64,000 nucleotides of DNA from Exophiala sp. HKRS030 (taxonomy: Eukaryota > Ascomycota > Eurotiomycetes > Chaetothyriales > Herpotrichiellaceae): the NCBI GenBank assembly GCA_023897205.1, contig JAHWDD010000006.1:682001-746000 (forward strand), written 5' to 3'. The notes below the pieces were generated by a model. The model was given only the letters and a program-made list of their open reading frames with translations. It ran no database searches and had not been told where the DNA came from. Both the position numbers and the translations under genes were made by a program. This document shows positions 11,578 to 21,518 of the stretch, one piece after another. The number at the start of each line of letters is the position of its first letter. Position 1 is the first letter of the stretch.

Positions 11578-12508
11578 ATGGCTGCTAATATGTCCTCTCC
11601 CTTTCTTACTCGTCTTATGCCCGAGTTACGCCTCAAGGTGTACGAATATGTGGTCTGCTATGACCGTAACACCCCACTGACGTTGGTCCCTGGCTATCTT
11701 TCCAAACGGGTAACCACAGACTGCAAACCGCCGGCGCTTCTCCTGGTCAACAAGCAAATCCGAGATGAAATGATTCCCCTTCTCACCAGCGATTTCTTCT
11801 ACAGAAACAACACCTTCAAGATAGTGCAGTTGGACATCATCCACCAGAGCAACCTCATCTATGGCACCACACCCGGTAGAGCACTTTCACCACCAAGAGG
11901 GGTGAGCCACTTCCTCAAAAAAGGTCGCCATTGAAAGCACCAACCTGGGTCCAATCTTCAACCTTCTTGAGGACATCAACCAATTTTCACGTTACGCGCC
12001 AAACGTCGAAGAATTGACAGTCACTTTTGATCGATCTGCCCTTCTCATCAATGCTACCATTGCTTTGGGTAGAGCATGCACGCCAGATCCCTTCCACTCA
12101 GACCAAGAGGAGGGGTTTCTCCCTCCCTTGTTCCTCTCGATCGCTGTCCTGACGCCTTGCGCTTCGGTTGTTGAAACCAACCCGGCAGGATACTCCAACT
12201 ACGACCCAGCCCTCGATGCCATCATATCCGTCTCCTCGCAAGCCGGTTTAGACGATCTTGTCAACCGCTCCAACATGCCGACCCGCCGGGTTCCCCTCCT
12301 GACTTCTCCAGCTCTCAAGAAAGTCACCTTGGTCGGCCGCATTCCTGATTTCTGCATCCCTATCATCGAAGGCTACAGATGCGGTCTGGGAAACGGCCGC
12401 TGGGTGAAGACTTTGACCAGTCACAACAAAGATGAGCCAGCGGTGGACCTCACTGGAACAAACGTCACGTACGTGTGGAGTGCTCCCTCGATTGAACCGA
12501 CGCCATAG
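11578..12508 (+). pseudogene. F-box/2EXR-like protein gene with a frameshift
   Basis: Fungal F-box-like/2EXR-type protein, broken in this sequence. The first frame, from ATG 11578, encodes the typical opening (MPELRLKVYEYVV, then PALLLVNKQIRDEMIPLL) but hits a stop at 11932-11934 soon after an A6 run at 11917..11922. A second frame begins at the same run and continues VAIESTNLGPIF and on to a stop at 12508. Removing one A would join them at LKK-VAIE and give about 310 aa. No splice solution fits: the only donor (GTGAGC, 11901) would leave a 22-nt intron. So this is either a real frameshift allele, a pseudogene, or an assembly error in the homopolymer. Family members are highly expanded in Pezizomycotina and often decay. 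Substrate or partner unknown. Confidence 0.6.
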
Positions 12509-13069
12509 GAAACATGATCAGACCGACAACACGCGCGTGTGTGTGCATATTGATGGTGAACATCATCGAAAAGATTTCTGGATATTGCAAGAATGACGGT
12601 TGGGGCGTCATCATGACCAAGACGACAGATCAACGTTGACGACCATGATGGGGTTGGAAATGAGCCTCATGGACAATGAATAGCGATATTTCAAAAGCAT
12701 TGTACTACTGCTGTCGTGCTGTTTACGTACGAAAAGTACTAGTACCGTAGAATGGCCGAATTGATTTCAGACTTGAGCCCACCAATTGTCAGATCTAGTA
12801 ACCGCTACACATGTGATGGAACTTTGAACCAAAAATAGAGGAGGTCCACACGCTCATTATTGCATGAGTATCATATCACATCACACACATCATCTCATCT
12901 CATCTCATCCATTCTCCACCCAGCCATTACCAGGTAGAAGCAAGGCTCGGGGCGGTACGAGGTGGTTTTTTTAATATGGAATACAGAGGATTAAAAAAAA
13001 AAGTAATCAGGTTAGGTTTTGCGGAACACTACCTACCGATCCAAGGTACCTAGGTAAAGGTATCTTGTC
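12509..13069. other. Convergent intergenic region
   Basis: About 560 bp between the 3' ends of the F-box-like gene and the DUF4050 gene. It has short CATCT repeats near 12890-12910, an A10 run near 12995 and GGTACCTAGGTA near 13045. No gene seen. Confidence 0.5.
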
Positions 13070-14650
13070 TCAGCCGAGCAGAGCCTTGTTGAGGGCGGCA
13101 TTTTTTCGAATCTCCTCTTCATTGTCACGTTCGCCGTCGTGGTCGTCGTCACGAAATTCGATACCCAATTCTTCCAGACCGGCGGCGGCGGCATCCCCAC
13201 CGCCACGTGTGTTGTCGCTCCCGCCGAGGACCCTCTTCATCATACTGATACTCCTCCTCACTCGACTCTTACCGTCCTCCCTCTCGTGTTGTGCCACTTG
13301 ACCGTCGGCCGCACGGGTGTCGATCGTGTGTTGGTGGTGGTGATGATGATGTTGATGTTCCCTTCTCCATTTGGCAAACGCACTCGACCTGCGTCCCTTT
13401 TTGACGTCGGCCACGGAGACGGCGGCGGGCTGGGGTGGCCAGTTCCCTTCCGACTTCCAACCTTCGACCAAGGCCGGTATCATGTGGACCAGGGGGATCG
13501 GGACGTTGGGGGCCAACCCTTGAACCACGACCTTTGAATAGATGGTCGAGTAGGCCCTTGGGGTGATTCGGTCACGCAACAGGTGGTGGACGTCTTGGTG
13601 GTTCCCGTCCGACGACGAAGGCAAAAGCGGCGGGAACACGGGCAACCACGGCCCGTCGACCGAGTCGAGAGACCCCAACGTCTCGCCGGTCGTGTCGTTG
13701 TCGGGTACGATGTCACTTTCGATCGACGACGACACTTCGATCGCCGCCGCCGTACCTGTGTTTGTGTTTGCATTCGTATTCAGAGCGTCGCCGCCGTCTC
13801 CGTTGGCCGCACTCGACCTTGTCGTCCCCGATCCAGGGTTCAAAGGTGAACCGGAGGATGTAGAAACGGAACCGTTCCTTCCGTGACCGTGACCGTGACC
13901 GTGACAGTGAGAAAGCATACTACTTGACCGTCGAAAAATGGTGTGCGAAGGTCGTCGTCTGTTGTCGAAACCACCCTCTCTTCTCTTCGCCGCGGCCGCA
14001 TCCTTCGGACGTTGTTTGACCGCACCGGTCCAGGCGTCCCTCCTGTTCGTCCAAACCCTCAACCCTTCGTTGACGCTCAATTCCTCCTCCACAAGTCTCC
14101 TCCGTTTCCGTTTCCTCTCCAGAACCATGTCACCCACGGCATCCGGACTTTCGAATTTGTACGGGCCGTTGTTTTGGCTCTTGCCACGTCCGTGGGCGTT
14201 CGCGTTGGGACCCGAGTGCGCACTCGCGTACGCGTACGCCGCTTTCCTCTCCTCCGCCTCAATGTCACTCGACCACTCTTCTCGAACCCTGTACCCCAGA
14301 GGTTCCCGATACGGTATCCCGTCGTTGTTTGTCTTTTCCTTCACTTTCACCGTCGTACTAGGGTATTCCCAATCGTCCCTCACCATCGCCGCGAGAAGTT
14401 TCTTGACCTCCTTGGTCTTTTCTGTCTTTTTTATAGGGTCTGCTGGTGATGGGGAGGCGGCGGCGGCCGGTTGCGCCGCCGACAGAGGGCCTTCCACACC
14501 ACCACTGTGAGAGCTCGCGTTGGAACCTTTGCGAAGACGTTGGGTCAAGTTGTGAAGAAAGGGAGAGTGAGGTGGATTCGTGAGGTCGATCGAAGGTCGA
14601 GGAGACGACAAACGAGTCGGTGAGGAGTCGGGAGTCTCGAAAGGATGCAT
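13070..14650 (-). CDS. DUF4050 / Gag1-like clamp-domain protein
   Basis: Conserved fungal protein of unknown activity, 526 aa, single exon. The conserved segments fit the DUF4050 family (Pfam PF13259), which includes S. pombe Gag1, linked to TORC2 signalling; I assign the family by motif memory. Recognisable parts are LRVWTNRRDAWTGA in the middle and, in the C-terminal half, a proline-rich PPLLP segment followed by DRITPRAYSTIYSKVVVQGL and MIPALVEGWKSEGNWPP. The remainder is disordered, with alanine, histidine (HGHGHGHG and a six-His run) and Ser tracts, and a short basic KRKRRR cluster. I chose ATG 14650; the frame is open further upstream but only with non-ATG codons. It is transcribed like the next three genes downstream on the map, with separate promoters. 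Confidence 0.7.
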   Translation of the reverse strand: MHPFETPDSSPTRLSSPRPSIDLTNPPHSPFLHNLTQRLRKGSNASSHSGGVEGPLSAAQPAAAASPSPADPIKKTEKTKEVKKLLAAMVRDDWEYPSTTVKVKEKTNNDGIPYREPLGYRVREEWSSDIEAEERKAAYAYASAHSGPNANAHGRGKSQNNGPYKFESPDAVGDMVLERKRKRRRLVEEELSVNEGLRVWTNRRDAWTGAVKQRPKDAAAAKRREGGFDNRRRPSHTIFRRSSSMLSHCHGHGHGHGRNGSVSTSSGSPLNPGSGTTRSSAANGDGGDALNTNANTNTGTAAAIEVSSSIESDIVPDNDTTGETLGSLDSVDGPWLPVFPPLLPSSSDGNHQDVHHLLRDRITPRAYSTIYSKVVVQGLAPNVPIPLVHMIPALVEGWKSEGNWPPQPAAVSVADVKKGRRSSAFAKWRREHQHHHHHHQHTIDTRAADGQVAQHEREDGKSRVRRSISMMKRVLGGSDNTRGGGDAAAAGLEELGIEFRDDDHDGERDNEEEIRKNAALNKALLG

Positions 14651-15356
14651 CTTTGTGTTTCTGTGCCGTTGATCGTACTTGTGTGGTGTAGGCAACGCAG
14701 GCTCAGGTTTATCGACACAGGTGGAATTCACAGCGGGTCGATGGGTTACTCGTAGCCAGGCTAGAACGCCAAAATTTGACAATTAATAATGGTCACTGCA
14801 TCAAAGTCATGTCTTCCCGAACGTGGTGCAGTCTTAAAAAGGTAAACCCTAAGAGATTCGGGCGTGGACCGGATGGGTGGGATCTGAATTGAAAGGTAAA
14901 GTACGGAGTTGTTAAGTAAAAGTAGGTATCGAAGTAGAGATTGATTGACAGACAGGCAGGCAGACAGAAAGACAGCACCACTGTGTTTGGTGTCACCCTC
15001 AGACAACGTCGCATGTGGTAGAGTAGCACAAGACACGAACGGAAGTGGAAGTTTGGGATTGGAGAAAATGGTTCGTAAAAGAGTTACGGATATACGGGAG
15101 ATATACGGAGTACAAGGATCATCGCAAACACCTGACGCTTTCTTTTCGCTGGTCTTTGCGTGGTCTGGGGCCCAGCCGGCCCTTTTCGGATGTCCATCGG
15201 GCTTCACAGTGCGCAAGCCTCAAGGCCTAGAACTGTCAAAGAACAAGCCTAAAAGGTGCCAAGCAGCCCCCCGCACCTAAATTCCCTAGTGAGCCCTAAT
15301 AACGAAAATCCGGGGATGTCCTTCCTTGACCTCGGAGTTGGTGTTCATCATCCCCT
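14651..15356. other. Intergenic region with DUF4050 gene leader
   Basis: About 700 bp. It holds the promoter and leader of the DUF4050 gene and the 3' end of the next minus-strand gene. It contains GACAGGCAGG-type short repeats near 14947 and two GTACGGAGT motif copies (14901 and 15104). No gene supported. Confidence 0.5.
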
Positions 15357-15974
15357 TTACCCTCCATACCAAATATCCGTACGCGGATTCCCAATCTGCC
15401 TTGGAATCGTTGTTCTTGTCATCAACTCGACGTCGAGGGTCAATCTAGATCGATACGATGGTGGTCTTGACCCCGACGGAGCGACATTCAAATCCAGCAA
15501 ACCTGATAGGACGTCATCGCTAAAATTGCCGCTGGGCCTGTATTGAGGTAAAGTGGTTCTCGATGATGAGGATAATGGCGACAAGAGAGCAGGATCTGGT
15601 GGGTCGATATTGCTTATACTGCTGATACCGTTGATATCACCACCACCACCACCACCACCACCACCATTCTCCTCCAGATCCAAAGGAACAGACAAAGGGC
15701 GTCGTGAGATCGGCGTGACTTTGCTCGGTCGAAAGCCGACCACCCTCCTGATGCGCACGAACCAGAATGGCGAGGCAAGGTACGAGTAGATTGATATTGC
15801 CATGATGATGAAACAGACAAAAAGCCCAGCTCCTATCCAGAACCCTTTACCAGGAGGCCATTGTCTTTCTTTCAAAACATGCACAGCGAGGGATGGTAAC
15901 TGCTTGGTGGTTGTGGTGGCATTGCTGAGTTTTGATAGACCTGAAAACGACACTGGTGGTTGTACTGGGGACAT
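15357..15974 (-). CDS. Hypothetical single-pass membrane protein
   Basis: I do not recognise this 205-aa protein. It has a Ser/Thr-rich N-terminal segment, one strong transmembrane helix (about residues 45-67, GFWIGAGLFVCFIIMAISIY) and then a basic stretch (RIRRVVGFRPSK) followed by a cytosolic-like tail. The tail contains a run of nine glycines, Ser-rich sequence and a PPSYR motif, which looks like a PY element for WW/ubiquitin-ligase binding. Basic residues after the helix suggest the C-terminus is cytosolic. I chose ATG 15974 because the frame upstream is a low-complexity CA repeat translated as HTHTHTR. A missing 5' exon is possible. Confidence 0.5.
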   Translation of the reverse strand: MSPVQPPVSFSGLSKLSNATTTTKQLPSLAVHVLKERQWPPGKGFWIGAGLFVCFIIMAISIYSYLASPFWFVRIRRVVGFRPSKVTPISRRPLSVPLDLEENGGGGGGGGGDINGISSISNIDPPDPALLSPLSSSSRTTLPQYRPSGNFSDDVLSGLLDLNVAPSGSRPPSYRSRLTLDVELMTRTTIPRQIGNPRTDIWYGG

Positions 15975-16626
15975 TACACGTGTGTGTGTGTGTCTGTGTA
16001 TGAGAGTTGACTTTGTCGTACTCTGTGAGATCCGAGTTCTGTGGCTGTTTCTGTCTCGCAGAAGTATCGAGACATAAAAGGACATAAAGCGTGACGTTCC
16101 AATGTCATGAAAGGGAAGGATGGTACAAGCACCAAAACGACAACCAAAGTGGCAAGAACAAACCGTTTGATGGCACCTTTGTTATTTGTTTCGGAATGAC
16201 ACGAACATACCTTTCACTATCGACCATTTTCTCTGACAATGCTCGACGCTATAGAGAGTAAGTCACTGTTCTTGGTGAAAAGAGCCTTGCGTCGATAGAC
16301 CCGTTGGGACCAATATCGACTCATCATTTTCGCAATATTGTAGGAAGAAATCACCTAGAAGAAGAAAAAGCCAACCATTAGGACAGCATATGTTCATTTC
16401 CCCCAAGTCTCAAACTCAGCATTATGTACAAGTTCATGCTCATTGCCCCCTGATCCTTTGGATGGGAAAACCAGTCATCACTTCCCTCTACAAAGCGTCT
16501 GGTGTCTGTCATAATGAAATCCACACATTCCCTTGGTTGTCCGAACAATGTAGATTCTTTCGCTGCTAATCAACCTTGAGAGCCATTGATCATTTTCACA
16601 AGTGACTGAGAACACAATTCCTCCTT
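15975..16626. other. Intergenic region
   Basis: About 650 bp between the small membrane-protein gene's start and the 3' end of the Bst1 gene, both on the minus strand. It includes a short GT-rich repeat at about 15980-15995. No gene seen. Confidence 0.5.
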
Positions 16627-19600
16627 CTAAGTGGTAATGTGCCGTTGGTAGTTGGAAAAATGCAACAGAACCAGCCACAAAGCAATGATGTTGGCAATGT
16701 AGTGTAATCTGTAAGCATAAGTCATGCCATACAACGCCGCGTACACTGCTAATACAAAAAACAACAGATTCGTCGCCCATCGGAGAGATCTGACCGATGG
16801 CACCATCATCCCGCTCGACAGGGTCTCGACCAGGATGATAAACGGTGCTATCGACAGCACATTATGGTGGGATGAGAACGGTGTCAACCAGTGCACCGCC
16901 ATATTATGTATCCAGACAACCAACACCGGCAGGTTGATAGGCAACACCCAGAGCATTAAAATGAGTATCGAATAGCTGTAGTTGAAAAAATTATGCGCCG
17001 GCCCTGATCTAGTTTCTTTGGCATAGCGCAACGCCCGCGTGCAAGTCATAAGCTGAACAATGCAAGCCACAACATACGCGAATGGATAGGGTATAATTGT
17101 CGCAACGAGAAATAAAAGAACCGCCGTGTTGATGGCTCGGCGTCGTGGTGTACTCGCAACGAATGCAGAAGCAACGCCTTTTTCGCCATCATCGATCTTG
17201 ACGTAGCGCCGGGAGATCAAGCCAGACGCTGTGACAAAAACATCGAGCAAGGCCAAAACGGCATAGTTCAAGACGACGCAAGCTCCAATGCTGACAAGGC
17301 CTGCTAAAGGAACGAGAAACCAGAAAAAAGTATTTTGTGACCCAAGAAGTAGATCATTTTGAGCAAAATTGATGGCGGTGCCATTCCTCTGCTGGTGACT
17401 CTCAGACGGACTGGTGTGGGAACTTGCCGACGTGAAAGCGGTGGCGAAGAAAGTCATGGAGAGTAACAGTACCGGTAAAGGTAGCCTTAGACTCTGGTCG
17501 AGACTCTCGGAGAACGAGATGAAGACTCCAGAGTTGTCGTACACCCTGAACTGTTTGCGCAAAACCATGGCCACGACTAACAGAGGAAATGCCGCAAAGA
17601 CAGTTCTGTATCTGACCACGAGTTTGCCCAAACTGCCGATAGGGTCTGCTCGCAAACGAACTTCCAACGAAGAGTTACATGTGGGGTCTGACCAGATCTG
17701 AAATGCGATACCAGCCTCGCATTCACGGCCATCCAGAGTTGGTGGCATGAAGGGAGCAACCCCGTGTAAGTTGATGTCGCCTTGTTTAAAATTGACGAAA
17801 TATTTCGATTCATGTGGGTTCTCGATATGTTGTCGGACCAGTGGCGTGAATAGTTCAGTATCTGCTCCACAACCGTGCTGGCGAACTTGAAGCGAGTAGG
17901 TCAAGAGGCTTGACTGGATTGACGGGACCCGAATCTCTGTAACGACGGGTCGAGTCGAGGGAAGCTCAACGTTGAGGCCCCTCAGAAGCAGTCTCGGAAG
18001 ACCAACATCTGACTTGATGACAGAGTCGGATTCTGATACGATTTCTGCATACGCCCAATTGTTGCTGATCTCGGTGGACTTGTCAATAATGGCAACGAAT
18101 TGATGCTCCTGCAGATCCCTGAGGTCGTAGTTCAAATATGTGAAGGGATTAGGAGGCTGATCAAAAGCATGCTGAGACAATCTCGTGGAACCTGGGAGCT
18201 GAATGCCATCCCGGGCAGGTTTTTTGCATGCCAGTCGGGTAGCGCTAGCATCGCCTGAAGATAGGTCGAATTGCACAGGCAGTGGCATGGAAGTCAACCC
18301 TCCTGCAAGAGGGAATGCGCTACAAAACAAAACCTCCATCTTGTCAAAACTGCCCTGGGGATCCATTTGTTGGTCGGTCATAAAAGAGAATCGTTTTGCA
18401 GTAGTGTTGTCAATGGTCGGGATTGGCAAAAGAATGGCAGACATCGCGTCCTGAGCTCCGATTTGGCGAATCGTGATATTGTCGCTTTTGGCCACGGATG
18501 ACCTTGAGCCGTCACTCAGAGTCAGGAGAACCTCATGTGTGGTGTCTCGAAGGTTTTTGGGCGTATTCTCCTCCAAGCCTGTAAGGAACCACTTCCGGAA
18601 AACCTTCATTCTTTCCGCACGCGGCTTCGTTTGTCCGGCGCGACGGACGTCCACAACATCGTATAGTGCTCTTACGATGACTTTGCGCATTTGATCAGCC
18701 CAGGTGATCGACAGGTGGTCCATGACAGTCCAGACGTTTGGAATGCCCGATGTGAAGACGGTAAACCCATGGCTCTCTGGAACCAAAGAGGCAATGTTGG
18801 TGTAGTCAGAGGGAACGGTGGTATCCAATCCGCCACCAGCAATGGAAATCAGGGTTGTATGCCATAGCGGATTATTGCTTGCCCATCTCTGCAGGTACGA
18901 TTCTCGCCAATACTCGTTGACCTGCTGATATAAGGATACGATATCTGCGTCGAATGTGACTGGGGCCCGAGCATGAGGAGTCGACATGGTAATGATTGTA
19001 TTGACAGAATTGGCTTGATACTTTGGTGTGACGAGTACGGTACGTGCAACTATCCCGCCCATCGAGTGTCCAATGAGTATGACCGAGCTGGGGTCGGGTA
19101 ATGATGGATCGCGGCGGAGTCGATTTGCATCGTGGTACAAGGAAAGGATATATGCCACGGCCTCGTTGACATACTCGGCTTGATCGAGCAGCGTTTGACC
19201 ATGAAAGGCGGACAGATCCTCGTTGAAGTCGATGGTGAAAAAGTCGAATGACCTGATGCCTTCTTTAAGGGCACTAGCATCATGGCGTAAAACGTTGGCG
19301 TAGTAGCGGGAGGCCTCGGACGATAAAGAGCGGACTTGCTTGTAGCTCCCAGCGTTGCCTGGGATGAACAGTACCGGCGCACCTCTCAGTCCAATGTTGT
19401 CCTTTGTGTATTCATCTACCCCCTCTTCCCGATACAGGTACAGCGCATATTTTGTCGCAAAGCGCGAGTGTTCCGTGTCGAAGCCCGACAGCTTGATGTA
19501 GGTCGGGCTCATCATCGACATGACACATCCTTGAGGGTCGACTTGGAGCTTGAGAGAGGACCGCAGGATGAGAGAGAGCGCAAAGAGGGCGACGGCGGTG

Positions 19601-19716
19601 GTAATGAGCGTCAATGGTCGCCATGTCCAAGGGCTCTGAGCTCGGATCTTCCGAAGGCCGCGCACATCAGCGTCGGTGTGACTGTCGCCCGCATCGTCCT
19701 TGGGCTTCAGCAACAT
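16627..19716 (-). CDS. bst1: GPI inositol-deacylase Bst1 (PGAP1 family)
   Basis: Endoplasmic-reticulum lipase that removes the acyl chain from inositol of GPI anchors, needed for ER exit and quality control of GPI proteins. Single exon, 1029 aa, within the usual range. A signal-anchor helix lies at about 35-52. The alpha/beta-hydrolase domain follows, with APVLFIPGNAGSYKQ at 113-127 and the nucleophile elbow GHSMGG at 216-221 (Ser218). A lumenal beta-rich region follows, and the last ~330 residues hold a cluster of about eight membrane helices. I chose ATG 19716, just before the conserved N-terminus; the frame is open further upstream without an ATG. Confidence 0.93.
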   Translation of the reverse strand: MLLKPKDDAGDSHTDADVRGLRKIRAQSPWTWRPLTLITTAVALFALSLILRSSLKLQVDPQGCVMSMMSPTYIKLSGFDTEHSRFATKYALYLYREEGVDEYTKDNIGLRGAPVLFIPGNAGSYKQVRSLSSEASRYYANVLRHDASALKEGIRSFDFFTIDFNEDLSAFHGQTLLDQAEYVNEAVAYILSLYHDANRLRRDPSLPDPSSVILIGHSMGGIVARTVLVTPKYQANSVNTIITMSTPHARAPVTFDADIVSLYQQVNEYWRESYLQRWASNNPLWHTTLISIAGGGLDTTVPSDYTNIASLVPESHGFTVFTSGIPNVWTVMDHLSITWADQMRKVIVRALYDVVDVRRAGQTKPRAERMKVFRKWFLTGLEENTPKNLRDTTHEVLLTLSDGSRSSVAKSDNITIRQIGAQDAMSAILLPIPTIDNTTAKRFSFMTDQQMDPQGSFDKMEVLFCSAFPLAGGLTSMPLPVQFDLSSGDASATRLACKKPARDGIQLPGSTRLSQHAFDQPPNPFTYLNYDLRDLQEHQFVAIIDKSTEISNNWAYAEIVSESDSVIKSDVGLPRLLLRGLNVELPSTRPVVTEIRVPSIQSSLLTYSLQVRQHGCGADTELFTPLVRQHIENPHESKYFVNFKQGDINLHGVAPFMPPTLDGRECEAGIAFQIWSDPTCNSSLEVRLRADPIGSLGKLVVRYRTVFAAFPLLVVAMVLRKQFRVYDNSGVFISFSESLDQSLRLPLPVLLLSMTFFATAFTSASSHTSPSESHQQRNGTAINFAQNDLLLGSQNTFFWFLVPLAGLVSIGACVVLNYAVLALLDVFVTASGLISRRYVKIDDGEKGVASAFVASTPRRRAINTAVLLFLVATIIPYPFAYVVACIVQLMTCTRALRYAKETRSGPAHNFFNYSYSILILMLWVLPINLPVLVVWIHNMAVHWLTPFSSHHNVLSIAPFIILVETLSSGMMVPSVRSLRWATNLLFFVLAVYAALYGMTYAYRLHYIANIIALWLVLLHFSNYQRHITT

Positions 19717-20525
19717 GGTCGCTGAATGTGCAACCGGCTTCCAGCCAGGTAGCTGTTGGTACCTAGGGGAATGATGCACACGACCAACGGGGCAGGACAG
19801 GTGGTTGAAGGAGCGAACAGACAAGAAAGACTGGACTGCGACACCTGGGGGAGGCGGGAAGAAAGTGGATAATCCTCGGCGAAATGCTTGGCCGGCGCCG
19901 GGCAATAATGTCGATGGCAAATGTCGATGTCTCGGTTGGTGTGTGCTTTGTGCCTTGTCAAGATGGAATTGTCGATCTAGGATAATAGGTTCGACCCTTG
20001 ACGTAGCATTTGCGACGCACCGGCCACTCTTTTCCAACTCTTGGTAAAGAATCTATACGTACAAATTCAATGTCTACAGTTGCAGTCTCTTGGGACGCGA
20101 AGGGGATTCTTGAGGCGAGTTACAAATACGAAATACGGAGTTCTCGGACTCTCAATTTCGTCTGCAGTCTAAGCCACTCTTCCACTCCCCACAGAAGCGA
20201 AACACCACCATCGATTGTTGACGCGTCGTGTTTTCTGGTCTCCTCATATTCTGTTTCTGCCGGCCTTTCCAGATGTTGTACGGAGTACTGTTTGCAAGAG
20301 AAGATCTTTTGTCGAACATCATTGCAGTGATGAAGATCAAACCACTTGTTTAGCACCGAGTCCACTTGCTGAGTGTGATGATCAGGGGAGGGAAAACAAA
20401 GAGAAACCATAAAGCATGACGACTAACGTCAGATTATGTCCATGAGGAAATGTACCTTCCATTACCTAGTATATTACGACTCTATGCAACCCGTGCTTGA
20501 TAGCACAAAATCAAACGCTCACAAT
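19717..20525. other. Intergenic region with GTACGGAGTAC motifs
   Basis: About 800 bp between the Bst1 start and the alcohol dehydrogenase stop. Contains motif copies at 20134 and 20278-20289. The first 320 bp stay open in the Bst1 frame but lack an ATG and look like leader. No gene seen. Confidence 0.5.
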
Positions 20526-21518
20526 TTATTGCGCAACCAAAACACCCCGGTATCTCATCTTGCCGGCCTCCAGTGTCTCGAATGCTTTGTTGACACCCTC
20601 CAAACTCATGGGGAACGTCTGGATGATGGGCTTGATGTGATGAAGGGCTGCAAACTCCAACATTTCCCGGTGGATCTGTCTCGTGGCCACCAGACTTCCC
20701 TGCATCCTCAGACCCTGCATGATCAAAGGCATGTAGGGCATTTTCAGGTCATCTTCACTGACTGTCAAGGGGTAGATGGTCCCTGATGGTGCCATGACAG
20801 GAAGATACAGGTTCCAGTCTGGTTGGGAGGCAGTGGTGACGAGCAAGTGGTCAATGGGAGCCTTGATCTTGAGTTCCTTGAGGCCCTTGACAGCGTAGAA
20901 TTCTGTCGCACCCAGTCTCATGGCTTCGTCCTTTTTGCTGTCGGTCCCCGAAAAGACGGCCACTTCACAACCTAATCGTGCGGCAAACTGGATGGCCAGA
21001 TGGCCAAGACCCCCGACGCCGAGCACACCTACCCGGTCGGTACTCCTGACATTGTACAACTGGAGTGAGTTGAAGACGGTAGCGCCGCCACACATCAAGG
21101 GGGCGGCTTCTTCGGAGGACAAGCTCTCGGGGATCTTGAACAAAAAGTTCTCGTTCAGGACAGCGTGGGAACCGATGGAACCTTGATCCAGGTTCGCCGC
21201 ACCGTACATTTCTCGTTCAGCACAGAACGTTTCCCGTCCGGTCAGACACTGTTTACAGTGGCCGCAAGAGTTGTGCTCGTAGCCCCAGCCTGCACGCTCC
21301 CCCTTTTTGAATCTGGTCACACTCTCACCAATTTCCTCGACAACGCCGACCCCTTCATGGCCCAGGCCTGAATTGGTGGTCTTGTAGTGAAGGTCGGTGC
21401 CACAAAGACCACTATGTGTGATGCGGATTAGAACCTCGTGTGGGCCGATGTTTCGTGTTGTGGTGTCCTCGAAAAGTTGTCCGTCCCTGTCTCCCTTGAA
21501 AACCGTGAAGCTGACCAT
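20526..21518 (-). CDS. Zinc-dependent alcohol dehydrogenase, cinnamyl-ADH type
   Basis: Medium-chain dehydrogenase/reductase of the Adh6/cinnamyl alcohol dehydrogenase group, reducing aldehydes with NAD(P)H in the cytosol; 330 aa, slightly short. Catalytic zinc ligands are Cys39 (GLCGTD), His54-Glu55 (GHEG) and Cys143. Structural zinc ligands are Cys85, Cys88, Cys91 and Cys99 (CGHCKQC...C). The Rossmann motif GVGGLG is at 167-172, with FSGTDSKKDEA after the second strand, which suggests NADPH preference as in Adh6. The region between TDLHY and GLGHEG is about ten residues shorter than in typical family members. Single exon; start at ATG 21518. Its upstream region is a 3.1-kb spacer. Confidence 0.9.
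   Translation of the reverse strand: MVSFTVFKGDRDGQLFEDTTTRNIGPHEVLIRITHSGLCGTDLHYKTTNSGLGHEGVGVVEEIGESVTRFKKGERAGWGYEHNSCGHCKQCLTGRETFCAEREMYGAANLDQGSIGSHAVLNENFLFKIPESLSSEEAAPLMCGGATVFNSLQLYNVRSTDRVGVLGVGGLGHLAIQFAARLGCEVAVFSGTDSKKDEAMRLGATEFYAVKGLKELKIKAPIDHLLVTTASQPDWNLYLPVMAPSGTIYPLTVSEDDLKMPYMPLIMQGLRMQGSLVATRQIHREMLEFAALHHIKPIIQTFPMSLEGVNKAFETLEAGKMRYRGVLVAQ

Noticed and set aside
11901..11922. Intron starting at GTGAGC 11901 to repair the F-box-like gene
   Set aside because: The only matching acceptor leaves a 22-nt intron, too short for splicing.
13938..14510. 190-codon plus-strand frame over the DUF4050 gene
   Set aside because: Antisense to a conserved protein; composition follows the opposite strand's codon bias.
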